A stretch of DNA of 5,140 bases from Atlantibacter sp032075065 (GTDB lineage: Bacteria; Pseudomonadota; Gammaproteobacteria; Enterobacterales; Enterobacteriaceae), in assembly GCF_032075065.1 (NCBI RefSeq), contig NZ_DAMAZC010000267.1, positions 1 through 5,140 of the forward strand. Direction: 5' to 3'. Positions 1-5,140 of the stretch are shown here, one piece after another (the stretch's first letter is position 1; each line of letters begins with the position of its first letter). A model generated the notes under the pieces. It made no database searches, was not told where the DNA came from, and saw nothing but the letters and a program-made list of their open reading frames with translations. The translations under genes and the position numbers were made by a program.

Positions 1-1
1 C

Positions 2-1267
2 GAATTCGGTCGTACCAAAGAGAGCTATAAAGTGCCTTACGGTGCGGTTATGGCGAAAGGTGATGGCGAGCAGGTTGCCGGCGGTGAAACCGTTGCAAAC
101 TGGGATCCGCACACCATGCCGGTTATCACCGAAGTAAGTGGTTTCATCCGCTTCACTGACATGATCGACGGCCAGACCATTACTCGTCAGACCGACGAGC
201 TGACCGGTCTGTCTTCTCTGGTGGTTCTGGATTCTGCTGAACGTACTGCTGGTGGTAAAGATCTGCGTCCTGCACTGAAAATCGTTGATGGTCAGGGTAA
301 CGACGTTCTGATCCCAGGTACCGACATGCCTGCGCAGTACTTCCTGCCGGGTAAAGCGATCGTTCAGCTGGAAGATGGCATTCAGATCGGCGCAGGTGAT
401 GCTCTGGCGCGTATTCCGCAGGAATCCAGCGGTACCAAAGATATCACCGGTGGTCTGCCGCGCGTTGCGGATCTGTTCGAAGCGCGTCGTCCGAAAGAGC
501 CGGCAATCCTGGCTGAAATCAGCGGTATCATTTCCTTCGGTAAAGAAACCAAAGGTAAACGCCGTCTGGTGATCACGCCGGTTGATGGTAGCGATCCGTA
601 CGAAGAGATGATTCCGAAATGGCGTCAGCTTAACGTGTTCGAAGGTGAACGCGTTGAACGCGGCGACGTAGTGTCTGACGGCCCGGAAGCGCCGCACGAC
701 ATTCTGCGTCTGCGTGGCGTCCATGCTGTGACCCGTTACATCACTAACGAAGTGCAGGACGTTTACCGTCTGCAGGGCGTTAAGATTAACGATAAGCACA
801 TCGAAGTTATCGTTCGTCAGATGCTGCGTAAAGCAACCATCGTTAACGCAGGCAGCTCCGACTTCCTGGAAGGCGAGCAGGCTGAATACTCCCGCATCAA
901 GATCGCTAACCGCGAACTGGAAGCGAACGGCAAGATTGGCGTGACTTACGCGCGCGATCTGCTGGGTATTACGAAAGCCTCTCTGGCAACCGAGTCCTTC
1001 ATCTCCGCGGCATCGTTCCAGGAGACTACTCGTGTGCTGACCGAAGCAGCGGTTGCGGGTAAACGCGACGAACTGCGCGGCCTGAAAGAGAACGTGATCG
1101 TGGGTCGTCTGATCCCGGCCGGTACCGGTTATGCGTACCACCAGGATCGTATGCGTCGCCGTGCTGCGGGTGAACTCCCGGCTGCACCGCAGGTGACTGC
1201 GGAAGACGCGACTGCCAGCCTCGCAGAACTGCTGAACGCAGGTCTGGGTGGTTCTGATAACGAGTAA
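2..1267 (+). CDS. rpoC: RNA polymerase beta' subunit, C-terminal part (5' truncated by window)
   Basis: This is the 3' end of the gene for the beta' subunit of DNA-dependent RNA polymerase, which acts in the core enzyme for all transcription. The frame is open from base 2 and runs 421 codons to TAA at 1265-1267; the true start lies upstream of the window. The protein matches remembered E. coli RpoC almost residue for residue and should be about residues 987-1407 of a 1407-residue subunit. The first ~145 codons are the remainder of the lineage-specific insert in the trigger loop. The stretch TKDITGGLPRVADLFEARRP (bases about 434-493) is the C-terminal half of the trigger loop and the start of the jaw. 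The C-terminal clamp and omega-contacting tail follow, ending LLNAGLGGSDNE. Small differences from E. coli, such as AAGELPAAPQ near the end, point to a related enterobacterial genus. There is no sign of damage. Confidence 0.98.
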   Translation, partial: EFGRTKESYKVPYGAVMAKGDGEQVAGGETVANWDPHTMPVITEVSGFIRFTDMIDGQTITRQTDELTGLSSLVVLDSAERTAGGKDLRPALKIVDGQGNDVLIPGTDMPAQYFLPGKAIVQLEDGIQIGAGDALARIPQESSGTKDITGGLPRVADLFEARRPKEPAILAEISGIISFGKETKGKRRLVITPVDGSDPYEEMIPKWRQLNVFEGERVERGDVVSDGPEAPHDILRLRGVHAVTRYITNEVQDVYRLQGVKINDKHIEVIVRQMLRKATIVNAGSSDFLEGEQAEYSRIKIANRELEANGKIGVTYARDLLGITKASLATESFISAASFQETTRVLTEAAVAGKRDELRGLKENVIVGRLIPAGTGYAYHQDRMRRRAAGELPAAPQVTAEDATASLAELLNAGLGGSDNE

Positions 1268-1282
1268 TCGTGCTCAGCTAAT

Positions 1283-1309
1283 AAAAAACCCGCTTCGGCG
1301 GGTTTTTTT
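1283..1309. terminator. Bidirectional intrinsic terminator between rpoC and the PTS EIIA gene
   Basis: A GC stem CCCGC/GCGGG encloses a TTCG tetraloop (1294-1297). It is flanked by six A (1283-1288) and seven T (1303-1309), so a U-tract follows the hairpin on either strand. On the plus strand it lies 15 bp after the rpoC stop and ends the rpl-rpoBC transcript. On the minus strand it lies 14 bp after the EIIA stop and can end the PTS transcript. The same hairpin follows rpoC in E. coli, so it belongs to the rpoC side and the sugar locus appears to use it too. Confidence 0.95.
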
Positions 1310-1323
1310 ATGGCTGCAATAAA

Positions 1324-1641
1324 TCAGTTTGCTGGCGGCAACCGTCGGTAAAGCTCAATCATATCTTCCGCCAAATCCTGAATGACCATCGCGTTCATTA
1401 AGTGATCCTGAGAATGCACAGTAATCAGATTCACCGGCAGCTTGCCGGAGCCCTCATCCATGCCGATGAGCTGGGTTTGGATTTTATGGGCCTGCTTAAC
1501 AAATTCGCGTGATTGCGCCATCGCCTGTTCAGCACCGCTAAAGTCATTGCTTCTTGCTAATCGTAGCGCGCTTAATGCCTCGCTGCGCGCCGCGCCCGCA
1601 TTGACTAATAGCTCCATAATGATAGTTTCCAGATCGTCCAT
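1324..1641 (-). CDS. PTS EIIA component, lactose/cellobiose family
   Basis: This 105-residue cytoplasmic phosphocarrier passes phosphate from HPr to the partner EIIB during PTS sugar uptake. Its length and all-helical make-up fit the Lac-family EIIA (ChbA/LacF type), which forms a trimer. The signature VHSQDHLMNA lies at residues 75-84. His76 (codon 1416-1414) aligns with the phosphorylated histidine, and Asp79 with the conserved metal-binding aspartate of the family. The start is ATG at 1641-1639, with GGAG five bases upstream, and the stop is TGA. It begins two bases after the EIIB stop, so the two are almost certainly co-transcribed and translationally coupled. The sugar cannot be read from EIIA alone; cellobiose, chitobiose and related beta-disaccharides are the usual substrates. 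No damage is visible. Confidence 0.93.
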   Translation of the reverse strand: MDDLETIIMELLVNAGAARSEALSALRLARSNDFSGAEQAMAQSREFVKQAHKIQTQLIGMDEGSGKLPVNLITVHSQDHLMNAMVIQDLAEDMIELYRRLPPAN

Positions 1642-1643
1642 GC

Positions 1644-1949
1644 TTACTCCAGCAGTTTTAGCGCTTTTTCCAGTACGGCGTCGCCTTTCATCATGCCGTA
1701 ATCCATCATATCGATGACCGCGACTTTTTTACCCTGTGGATCGGCAAGTGCCTGTAGTTTTGCCTGTTCATATTTCACCTGCGGGCCGAGCAGAATAATA
1801 TCTGCGCTGTCGAGGTTCTCTTTAAACTCGGCGACGGGTACCGCTTTAATCGACACTTCAATGCCTTTTTTCTGCGCGGCATCCTGCATGCGTTGCACTA
1901 ACATGCTGGTGGACATCCCGGCAGCACAGCACAAAACGATATTCTTCAT
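1644..1949 (-). CDS. PTS EIIB component, lactose/cellobiose family
   Basis: This 101-residue cytoplasmic protein takes phosphate from EIIA on a cysteine and gives it to the sugar bound by EIIC. The N-terminus MKNIVLCCAAGMSTSMLVQRM is the beta1/P-loop of cellobiose-type EIIB. By alignment with the CSAGMSTS motif of ChbB, the phosphocysteine is Cys8 (codon 1928-1926). The stretch ADIILLGPQVKY (about residues 48-59) is the second family hallmark. I chose ATG at 1949-1947 because family members begin just before this beta strand and a GGATA-type ribosome site lies upstream. The frame stays open another 32 codons, to 2045, but that extension is low-complexity and unlike any EIIB. It is first in the EIIB-EIIA operon and divergent from EIIC. 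It is intact. Confidence 0.93.
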   Translation of the reverse strand: MKNIVLCCAAGMSTSMLVQRMQDAAQKKGIEVSIKAVPVAEFKENLDSADIILLGPQVKYEQAKLQALADPQGKKVAVIDMMDYGMMKGDAVLEKALKLLE

Positions 1950-1982
1950 AAGTCGTATCCACTGTTTCCTGATTATTAACAT

Positions 1983-2015
1983 GATAATTATCCCTGCCGC
2001 TTGTCGGCAACAACC
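1983..2015 (-). promoter_or_regulatory. Possible sigma-70 promoter for the EIIB-EIIA operon, with small inverted repeats
   Basis: Reading the minus strand, TTGTTG (2013-2008) and TAATTA (1990-1985) are separated by exactly 17 bp and would start transcription near 1978, about 30 bases before the EIIB start codon. The -35 box matches only the first three consensus bases, so the promoter would be weak. The -10 box sits inside a 10-bp perfect palindrome, GATAATTATC (1983-1992). The spacer holds an inverted repeat, TGCCG-CTTGT-CGGCA (1995-2009). This is an assignment by pattern only. Confidence 0.35.
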
Positions 2016-2062
2016 TGAATAATTCGAATATGCGTGAGTTATCACAAAACAGAAATGCAGGA

Positions 2063-2091
2063 TTGACAGTGCATAAACACAAGCTTAGTGT
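2063..2091 (+). promoter_or_regulatory. Probable sigma-70 promoter for the EIIC-hydrolase operon
   Basis: A perfect -35 box TTGACA (2063-2068) is followed, after 17 bp, by TAGTGT (2086-2091). The latter keeps the three most important -10 positions (TA at the front and the final T). Transcription would begin near 2098, at the left edge of the 18-bp palindrome, which is a common place for a repressor operator. The match of box, spacing and operator position supports the call; the poor middle of the -10 box weakens it. Confidence 0.6.
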
Positions 2092-2097
2092 CAAATG

Positions 2098-2115
2098 AAG
2101 TGGTATATACCACTT
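2098..2115. promoter_or_regulatory. GntR/HutC-type operator, 18-bp perfect palindrome
   Basis: AAGTGGTATATACCACTT reads the same on both strands over all 18 bases; the next base pair outward does not match. The core TGGTATATACCA has the form bound by HutC-subfamily GntR regulators (compare the TGGTCTAGACCA dre site of DasR/NagR). The nearby 3964-4707 gene encodes such a regulator. The site lies immediately downstream of the predicted -10 box and 28 bases before the EIIC start codon, so a bound dimer should block initiation of the EIIC-hydrolase transcript. The EIIB promoter is roughly 90-130 bp away and may not be affected in the same manner. The palindrome is seen directly; the binder is inferred. 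Confidence 0.8.
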
Positions 2116-2143
2116 AGCGATAAATAATCGATCAGGGATACCT

Positions 2144-3070
2144 ATGAATTATTTCACTGAACGGATGGAAAGAAAAATACTGCCGTTGGCAATGAAAATT
2201 GAAGGGAATGACTATCTCTCTGCCATCAAAGATGGCTTTATTCGTATCATGCCCTTTTTGATTATTGGTTCTTTTTTCTTGCTTATTGCCAACTTACCTA
2301 CTCCTGGCTACAACGAGTTTATTATTCGCTGCTTTGGCGAAAAATTCATTGGCCGTTTAAATAATGGCGTGGTAAGCGATGTTATTCCTGTTTCGGCACT
2401 GGGTGCCCAGGGCTTATTCTTATCACTGATCGTAACGATAATCGCGGTGCGTTTATATCGGCTGTTCAATNNNNNNNNNNNNNNNNNNNNNNNNNNNNNN
2501 NNNNNNNNNNNNNNNNNNNNNNNNNNNNNNNNNNNNNNNNNNNNNNNNNNNNNNNNNNNNNNNNNNNNNNGCAATGAAGCAAGGCTTACCGCCCGTTAAT
2601 ATCATCACGCAACAATTCCGCGATGTGTTTCTTATCTGTGGCGGTACGGGTTTTACTCTGGCAATGTTGCTGGTCATGCTTTTCAGAGCTAAAAGTAAAA
2701 GGATGCGCGAAATAGCTAAACTGGCGTCGCCAGCTGCCATCTTTAATATTAATGAGCCGATTATCTTTGGCGTCCCCATTGCGTTGAACCCTGTTTTATT
2801 TATTTCTTTTATTATTGTTCCGGTTGTGTTGTGCGTCATTACCTATAGCGCGATGAGTTTCGGTCTGTTGCCATTAACGTCTGGCCTGGAAATACCCTGG
2901 ACAACACCCATTTTTATCAGTGGGTTTCTGATATGTGGCTGGAAAGGCATGGTTTTTCAGGCAATTAATTTGGCTATCCCTTTGTCATGACGTTAGATAA
3001 GCAGTATTTGCGCGAAGAAAATGCGGTAGATGACCCCTTAACTGCCATTCAGCCCCTCGCTACCGAATAA
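2144..3070 (+). pseudogene. PTS EIIC permease, lactose/cellobiose family, incomplete and frameshifted
   Basis: EIIC is the inner-membrane transporter that binds the disaccharide and presents it to phospho-EIIB. The start ATG 2144 opens with MNYFTERMERKILPLAMKIEGND, the usual amphipathic N-terminus, followed by a membrane segment at residues 34-50. A run of 100 N (2471-2570) interrupts the gene. After it the frame (from about 2571) gives the family core NINEPIIFGVPIALNP (Glu codon 2754-2756, the conserved substrate-site glutamate) and more membrane segments. That frame stops at 2990 after AINLAIPLS. The expected tail (YPFVMTLDKQYLREEN... to TAA 3068-3070) continues in another frame from 2975, so a short block near 2975 is missing, about 19 nt judged from ChbC. 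The N-terminal part also jumps from NNGVVSD to IPVSALGAQGLF, apparently skipping two membrane helices. Family length is about 430-450 residues; roughly 280 are present. As written it cannot make a working permease. Confidence 0.85.
2471..2570. other. Assembly gap, exactly 100 N, inside the EIIC gene
   Basis: The 100 consecutive N are a placeholder, not biology. Compared with ChbC, the sequence resumes about 150 residues after the point where it broke off, so roughly 450 nt or more should be here. The round number suggests a scaffold gap of unknown size. The change of frame across it therefore means nothing. The missing part would include the conserved histidine region of the EIIC sugar site. 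Confidence 0.95.
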
Positions 3071-3084
3071 AAAAGGATCAGGTT

Positions 3085-3987
3085 ATGAGTCAAAAATTAA
3101 AGATTGTCACTATTGGTGGCGGGAGTTCTTATACCACAGAGATTATCGAAGGGTTTATCCAGCGTTACAGCGAAATGCCGATCAAAGAAATTTGGCTGGT
3201 AGATGTGGAAGCCGGGCGGGAGAAACTTGAAGTCGTTGGCAACCTGGCGAAACGCATGGTTGAAGCGGCGGGTATTGATTGCCAGCTGTCGCGACATGGA
3301 GGAGCTCTGTCCGGACGCCTGGTTAATTAACTTCACTAATCCCAGCGGCATTGTTACTGAAGCGGTGCTCAAGCACAGTAAAATAAAGTGCATCGGCCTG
3401 TGTAATTTATCCCAGTCGATGCAGCGCATGGTGGCGGAAATCCTTGGGGTTGATAAGTCACGCTTTTTACTGCATCTCACAGGACTGAATCATTTCCTCT
3501 TACGCGGGGTGAAGTGGTTCAGAAAGTTGAGCATGAATTGTTTGAGCTCTATAAAAATCCGTCGCTCCATGAAAAACCCAAACAGCTGGAGCAGCGCGGC
3601 GGCGCTTATTATTCCGAGGCGGCCTGTGAATTAATTAGCGCTATTCACAACGACAAGAATATGTTGATGACGGTAAATATCCGCAATAACGGTGCTATCC
3701 GCTCTTTACCTGATGATGTGGCAATCGAAACGACCTGTGTGATTGGCCGCTACGGGGCGATCCCATTGAATAACGATCCGCTACCCGCGACGGTGTGCGG
3801 ACTGGTGTCATTAATGAAAGCCTGGGAAGAAATGGCAGTGGAAGCCGCCGTGACCGGGGATTACGGGGCAGCGTTGCAGGCGTTGACGCTGAATCCGCTG
3901 GTGCCGTCAGGCAAGGTCGCCAAAGTGGTACTGGATGAATTGCTGGAAGCACATCGTGAGCATTTACCCCAGTTTTTTCGGGAATAA
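3085..3987 (+). pseudogene. GH4 6-phospho-beta-glucosidase, broken by two internal deletions
   Basis: Family 4 glycosidases of the LicH/CelF type cleave phosphorylated beta-disaccharides in the cytoplasm using NAD and a divalent metal. Three collinear pieces survive. Frame 1 from ATG 3085 (AGGA upstream at 3074-3077) gives 68 residues with the dinucleotide motif IGGGSSYT (residues 10-17) and Asp40. The next piece is in frame 2 from about 3287: CRDMEELCPDAW, NFTNPSG, GLCN (metal Cys codon 3401-3403) and GLNHF (metal His codon 3491-3493). The last is back in frame 1 from about 3502: TRGEVVQKVEHELFELY through RGGAYYS, RNNGAI and NPLVPS to QFFRE and TAA 3985-3987. By family comparison about 75-80 residues are missing at the first join and about 60-65 at the second; some 300 of about 440 remain. 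The first loss removes the GQETNGPGG-type region. Read literally, translation ends at 3330. It lies 14 bp after the EIIC reading and was surely in that operon. Confidence 0.9.
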
Positions 3988-4707
3988 TGACTTTCGGCTG
4001 CGCATGCGGAACAGGTCTCCACGGTTATAACTCCACGAATAGTTAAATACCGTACCGTCCTCGAGCCAGGTACTTTCTTTAATATGCAGCATCGGTGAGT
4101 TGGCCGTGATTTCCAGCAGCGCGGCCATTTCTTTATCAAACAAACTGGCGCTGACCAGCGCATCGGAACCGCCAATTTTCTGGCCGCATTTTTGTTCGAT
4201 AAAAGCATACAGGGAATGATTCTGAAGGATTTCATCATCAATAACGTTAACGATCGCCAGCGGTATATAGCTATCCTCAATCATGACCGGGACATTATCA
4301 AACAGCCTAACCCGGCGAATAGCGTGTACAGGTTCATTTTCCGGCACGCCGAACTGGCTATTCAGCAATTCTCCTGCCGGTTGTTGGACATGATAGATAA
4401 GACGGCTGGTGATAGACACTTTGCCGCGTAGTTCGTGAGTGACGCCAAGCGAGCTGCCCTCACCGCCGGGATTAAGTAAGTAGGTTGGCTGCGAAACCGC
4501 ACGGTTCACATAGGTCCCTTTACCGACAATCTTTTTTACCAGCCCTTCCTGCTCCAGTTGCGCGATGGCTTTTTGCACGGTGGCGCGTGTGACCTGGTAT
4601 TTCTCAGCCAGCTCACGTTCAGAAGGGATAAGAGATCCTACCTGATACTTCTGGCTGTGGATGTCACGTTTCAGGGTATCGCGAATAAGGATATACAACG
4701 GTTTCAT
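3964..4707 (-). CDS. GntR-family transcriptional regulator, HutC subfamily (UTRA domain)
   Basis: This 247-residue cytoplasmic DNA-binding protein has a typical length for its subfamily. Residues 3-67 form the GntR winged helix: PLYILIRDTLKRDI, then the helix-turn-helix around SERELAEKYQVTRATVQKAI (29-48) and the wing GKGTYV (62-67). Residues about 88-235 form the UTRA effector domain, with RRVR (131-134), MIEDSYIP (142-149) and the terminal YSWSYNRGDLFRMR (223-236). NagR and DasR, of the same class, bind amino-sugar phosphates; the ligand here is unproven. I chose ATG 4707-4705 because family members begin right there and AGGGA lies upstream; an in-frame start at 4746 adds 13 unlikely residues. 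The likely target is the palindrome at 2098-2115. Its last 24 bases overlap the hydrolase gene on the opposite strand. It is intact. Confidence 0.93.
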   Translation of the reverse strand: MKPLYILIRDTLKRDIHSQKYQVGSLIPSERELAEKYQVTRATVQKAIAQLEQEGLVKKIVGKGTYVNRAVSQPTYLLNPGGEGSSLGVTHELRGKVSITSRLIYHVQQPAGELLNSQFGVPENEPVHAIRRVRLFDNVPVMIEDSYIPLAIVNVIDDEILQNHSLYAFIEQKCGQKIGGSDALVSASLFDKEMAALLEITANSPMLHIKESTWLEDGTVFNYSWSYNRGDLFRMRSRKSLFPKKLG

Positions 4708-4792
4708 GGCTTTCCCTGTAAGGATCACGCAACTGTCGGCAGGCAACGCTTCCGTTCCGGCACGGCGTAAATTCAGCGATGGATGGAAAATA
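4708..4792. promoter_or_regulatory. Divergent intergenic region between the regulator and the SIS gene
   Basis: These 85 bases should hold promoters for both flanking genes. I see the ribosome sites (AGGGA for the regulator on the minus strand, GGATGGA at 4781-4787 for the SIS gene) but no convincing -35/-10 pair on either strand. There is no copy of the TGGTATATACCA operator. A direct repeat GCAAC flanks CTGTCGGCAG (about 4728-4746). The 8-mer TGTCGGCA (4734-4741) also occurs at 2002-2009 in the other divergent region; this may be chance. Confidence 0.4.
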
Positions 4793-5140
4793 ATGATGTT
4801 AAATCATAATGAAGCATACTGGCAGCAAAAAGGCGCTCATCTGACGGTTAGCGCTATTCTTAATCAACCCCGTCTGTGGCAAGAAGGGCTGGAGCAGGTT
4901 GAACAGCAGCAGGAGGCAATCGCCGCATTCTGGCAAGCCTGCCCACCGGGTAATTGAACAGTGGGCGGCGGGGCGGCGTAACAACGTGTTCGCGTTAGGC
5001 GCACTATCGTTAAAAGCGATTGCCTGCGAATCCAGCCTGAAACTGCTGGAAATGGGCAACGGACAAGTGATGACGGCCTGGCATTCCATGCTGGAGTTTC
5101 GTCATGGCCCTAAATTAATCATCAACCGCGACGCGACGGT
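4793..5140 (+). pseudogene. AgaS-like SIS-domain sugar-phosphate isomerase/deaminase, internal deletion, 3' end beyond window
   Basis: AgaS-type proteins carry two SIS domains and isomerise or deaminate amino-sugar phosphates such as galactosamine 6-phosphate. The start is ATGATG at 4793-4798 (GGATGGA upstream; either ATG possible). The first piece, MMLNHNEAYWQQKGAHLTVSAILNQPRLW to QQQEAIAAFWQAC, is the usual N-terminal helix. At about 4940-4947 the sequence jumps, in another frame, to RVIEQWAAGRRNNVFALGA and then ACESSLKLLEMGNGQV and FRHGPK (5100-5114 for RHGPK), the hallmarks of the second SIS domain, open to the window edge. In relatives these two points are roughly 150 residues apart, so the first SIS domain with its GAGTS and ARSGNSPES sugar-phosphate loops is absent. 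Read literally, translation stops at 4955-4957. It diverges from the regulator gene and fits the locus as the step after hydrolysis. Confidence 0.85.

Noticed and set aside
1983..1992. GATAATTATC palindrome as a Fur or other named operator
   Set aside because: It is too short and AT-rich for a named assignment; it is noted only as overlapping a possible -10 box.
2034..2045. CRP-like site GTGA-GTTA-TCAC upstream of the EIIC promoter, near position -58
   Set aside because: The half-sites are right, but the spacer is 4 bp instead of the 6 bp CRP needs. With the correct spacing only one half matches. Catabolite control is plausible for a PTS locus but not shown by this motif.
1947..2045. EIIB reading frame extended upstream to 2045
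   Set aside because: The added 32 residues do not resemble EIIB and would cover the control region; the ATG at 1949 has a ribosome site and begins at the conserved first beta strand.
1442..2094. Several 78-102-codon open frames antisense to or out of frame with EIIA and EIIB
   Set aside because: They are shadows of the two clear PTS genes or of the control region, with no family features.
2453..2839. Open frames that run through the N block
   Set aside because: They exist only because N codons are not stops; there is no sequence there to support them.
3085..3634. Programmed frameshifting or a new short protein made from the shifted GH4 pieces
   Set aside because: Large conserved blocks are missing at each frame change and no slippery sequence with a downstream structure is seen; deletion explains it.
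3097..4280. Minus-strand open frames across GH4 and alternate frames across the regulator
   Set aside because: The conserved GH4 and GntR motifs account for these bases; the other frames have odd composition and no ribosome sites.
4661..4792. Upstream extension of the SIS reading frame from 4661
   Set aside because: It overlaps the start of the intact regulator on the other strand and lacks family similarity; ATGATG at 4793 has a ribosome site and the correct N-terminus.

Overview
The window is enterobacterial chromosome (Enterobacteriaceae; RpoC close to but not identical with the Escherichia coli protein). It opens with the last 421 codons of rpoC and the strong UUCG-loop terminator that follows rpoC in this family. 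The rest is an accessory sugar-utilisation locus lying directly downstream of the rpl-rpoBC operon.

Layout: rpoC 3' end (+, 2-1267); shared bidirectional terminator (about 1283-1309); an intact minus-strand pair, PTS EIIB (1949-1644) and EIIA (1641-1324) of the lactose/cellobiose family; a 194-bp divergent control region (1950-2143) with an 18-bp perfect palindrome of the GntR/HutC operator type at 2098-2115; a damaged plus-strand pair, PTS EIIC (2144-3070, interrupted by 100 N) and a GH4 6-phospho-beta-glucosidase (3085-3987); an intact minus-strand GntR/UTRA regulator (4707-3964) whose 3' end overlaps the hydrolase gene; and a damaged plus-strand AgaS-like SIS-domain gene (4793 to the window end).

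Inferred logic: EIIB, EIIA and EIIC import and phosphorylate a beta-linked disaccharide, the GH4 enzyme splits the phospho-disaccharide, the SIS protein isomerises or deaminates a released (amino-)sugar phosphate, and the GntR protein senses a sugar phosphate and represses from the palindrome. The pairing of a NagR-like regulator and an AgaS-like enzyme hints at an amino-sugar-containing substrate, but the sequence does not prove this.

The most notable feature is that the three longest sugar genes all lack internal blocks with clean joins and almost no other decay: two blocks from GH4, one from SIS, and at least a short one in EIIC plus a probable longer one, besides the N gap. rpoC, EIIA, EIIB and the regulator look intact. 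This is either very recent deletion or, at least as likely, an assembly fault. I see no RNA gene, insertion sequence, CRISPR array or convincing undescribed system.
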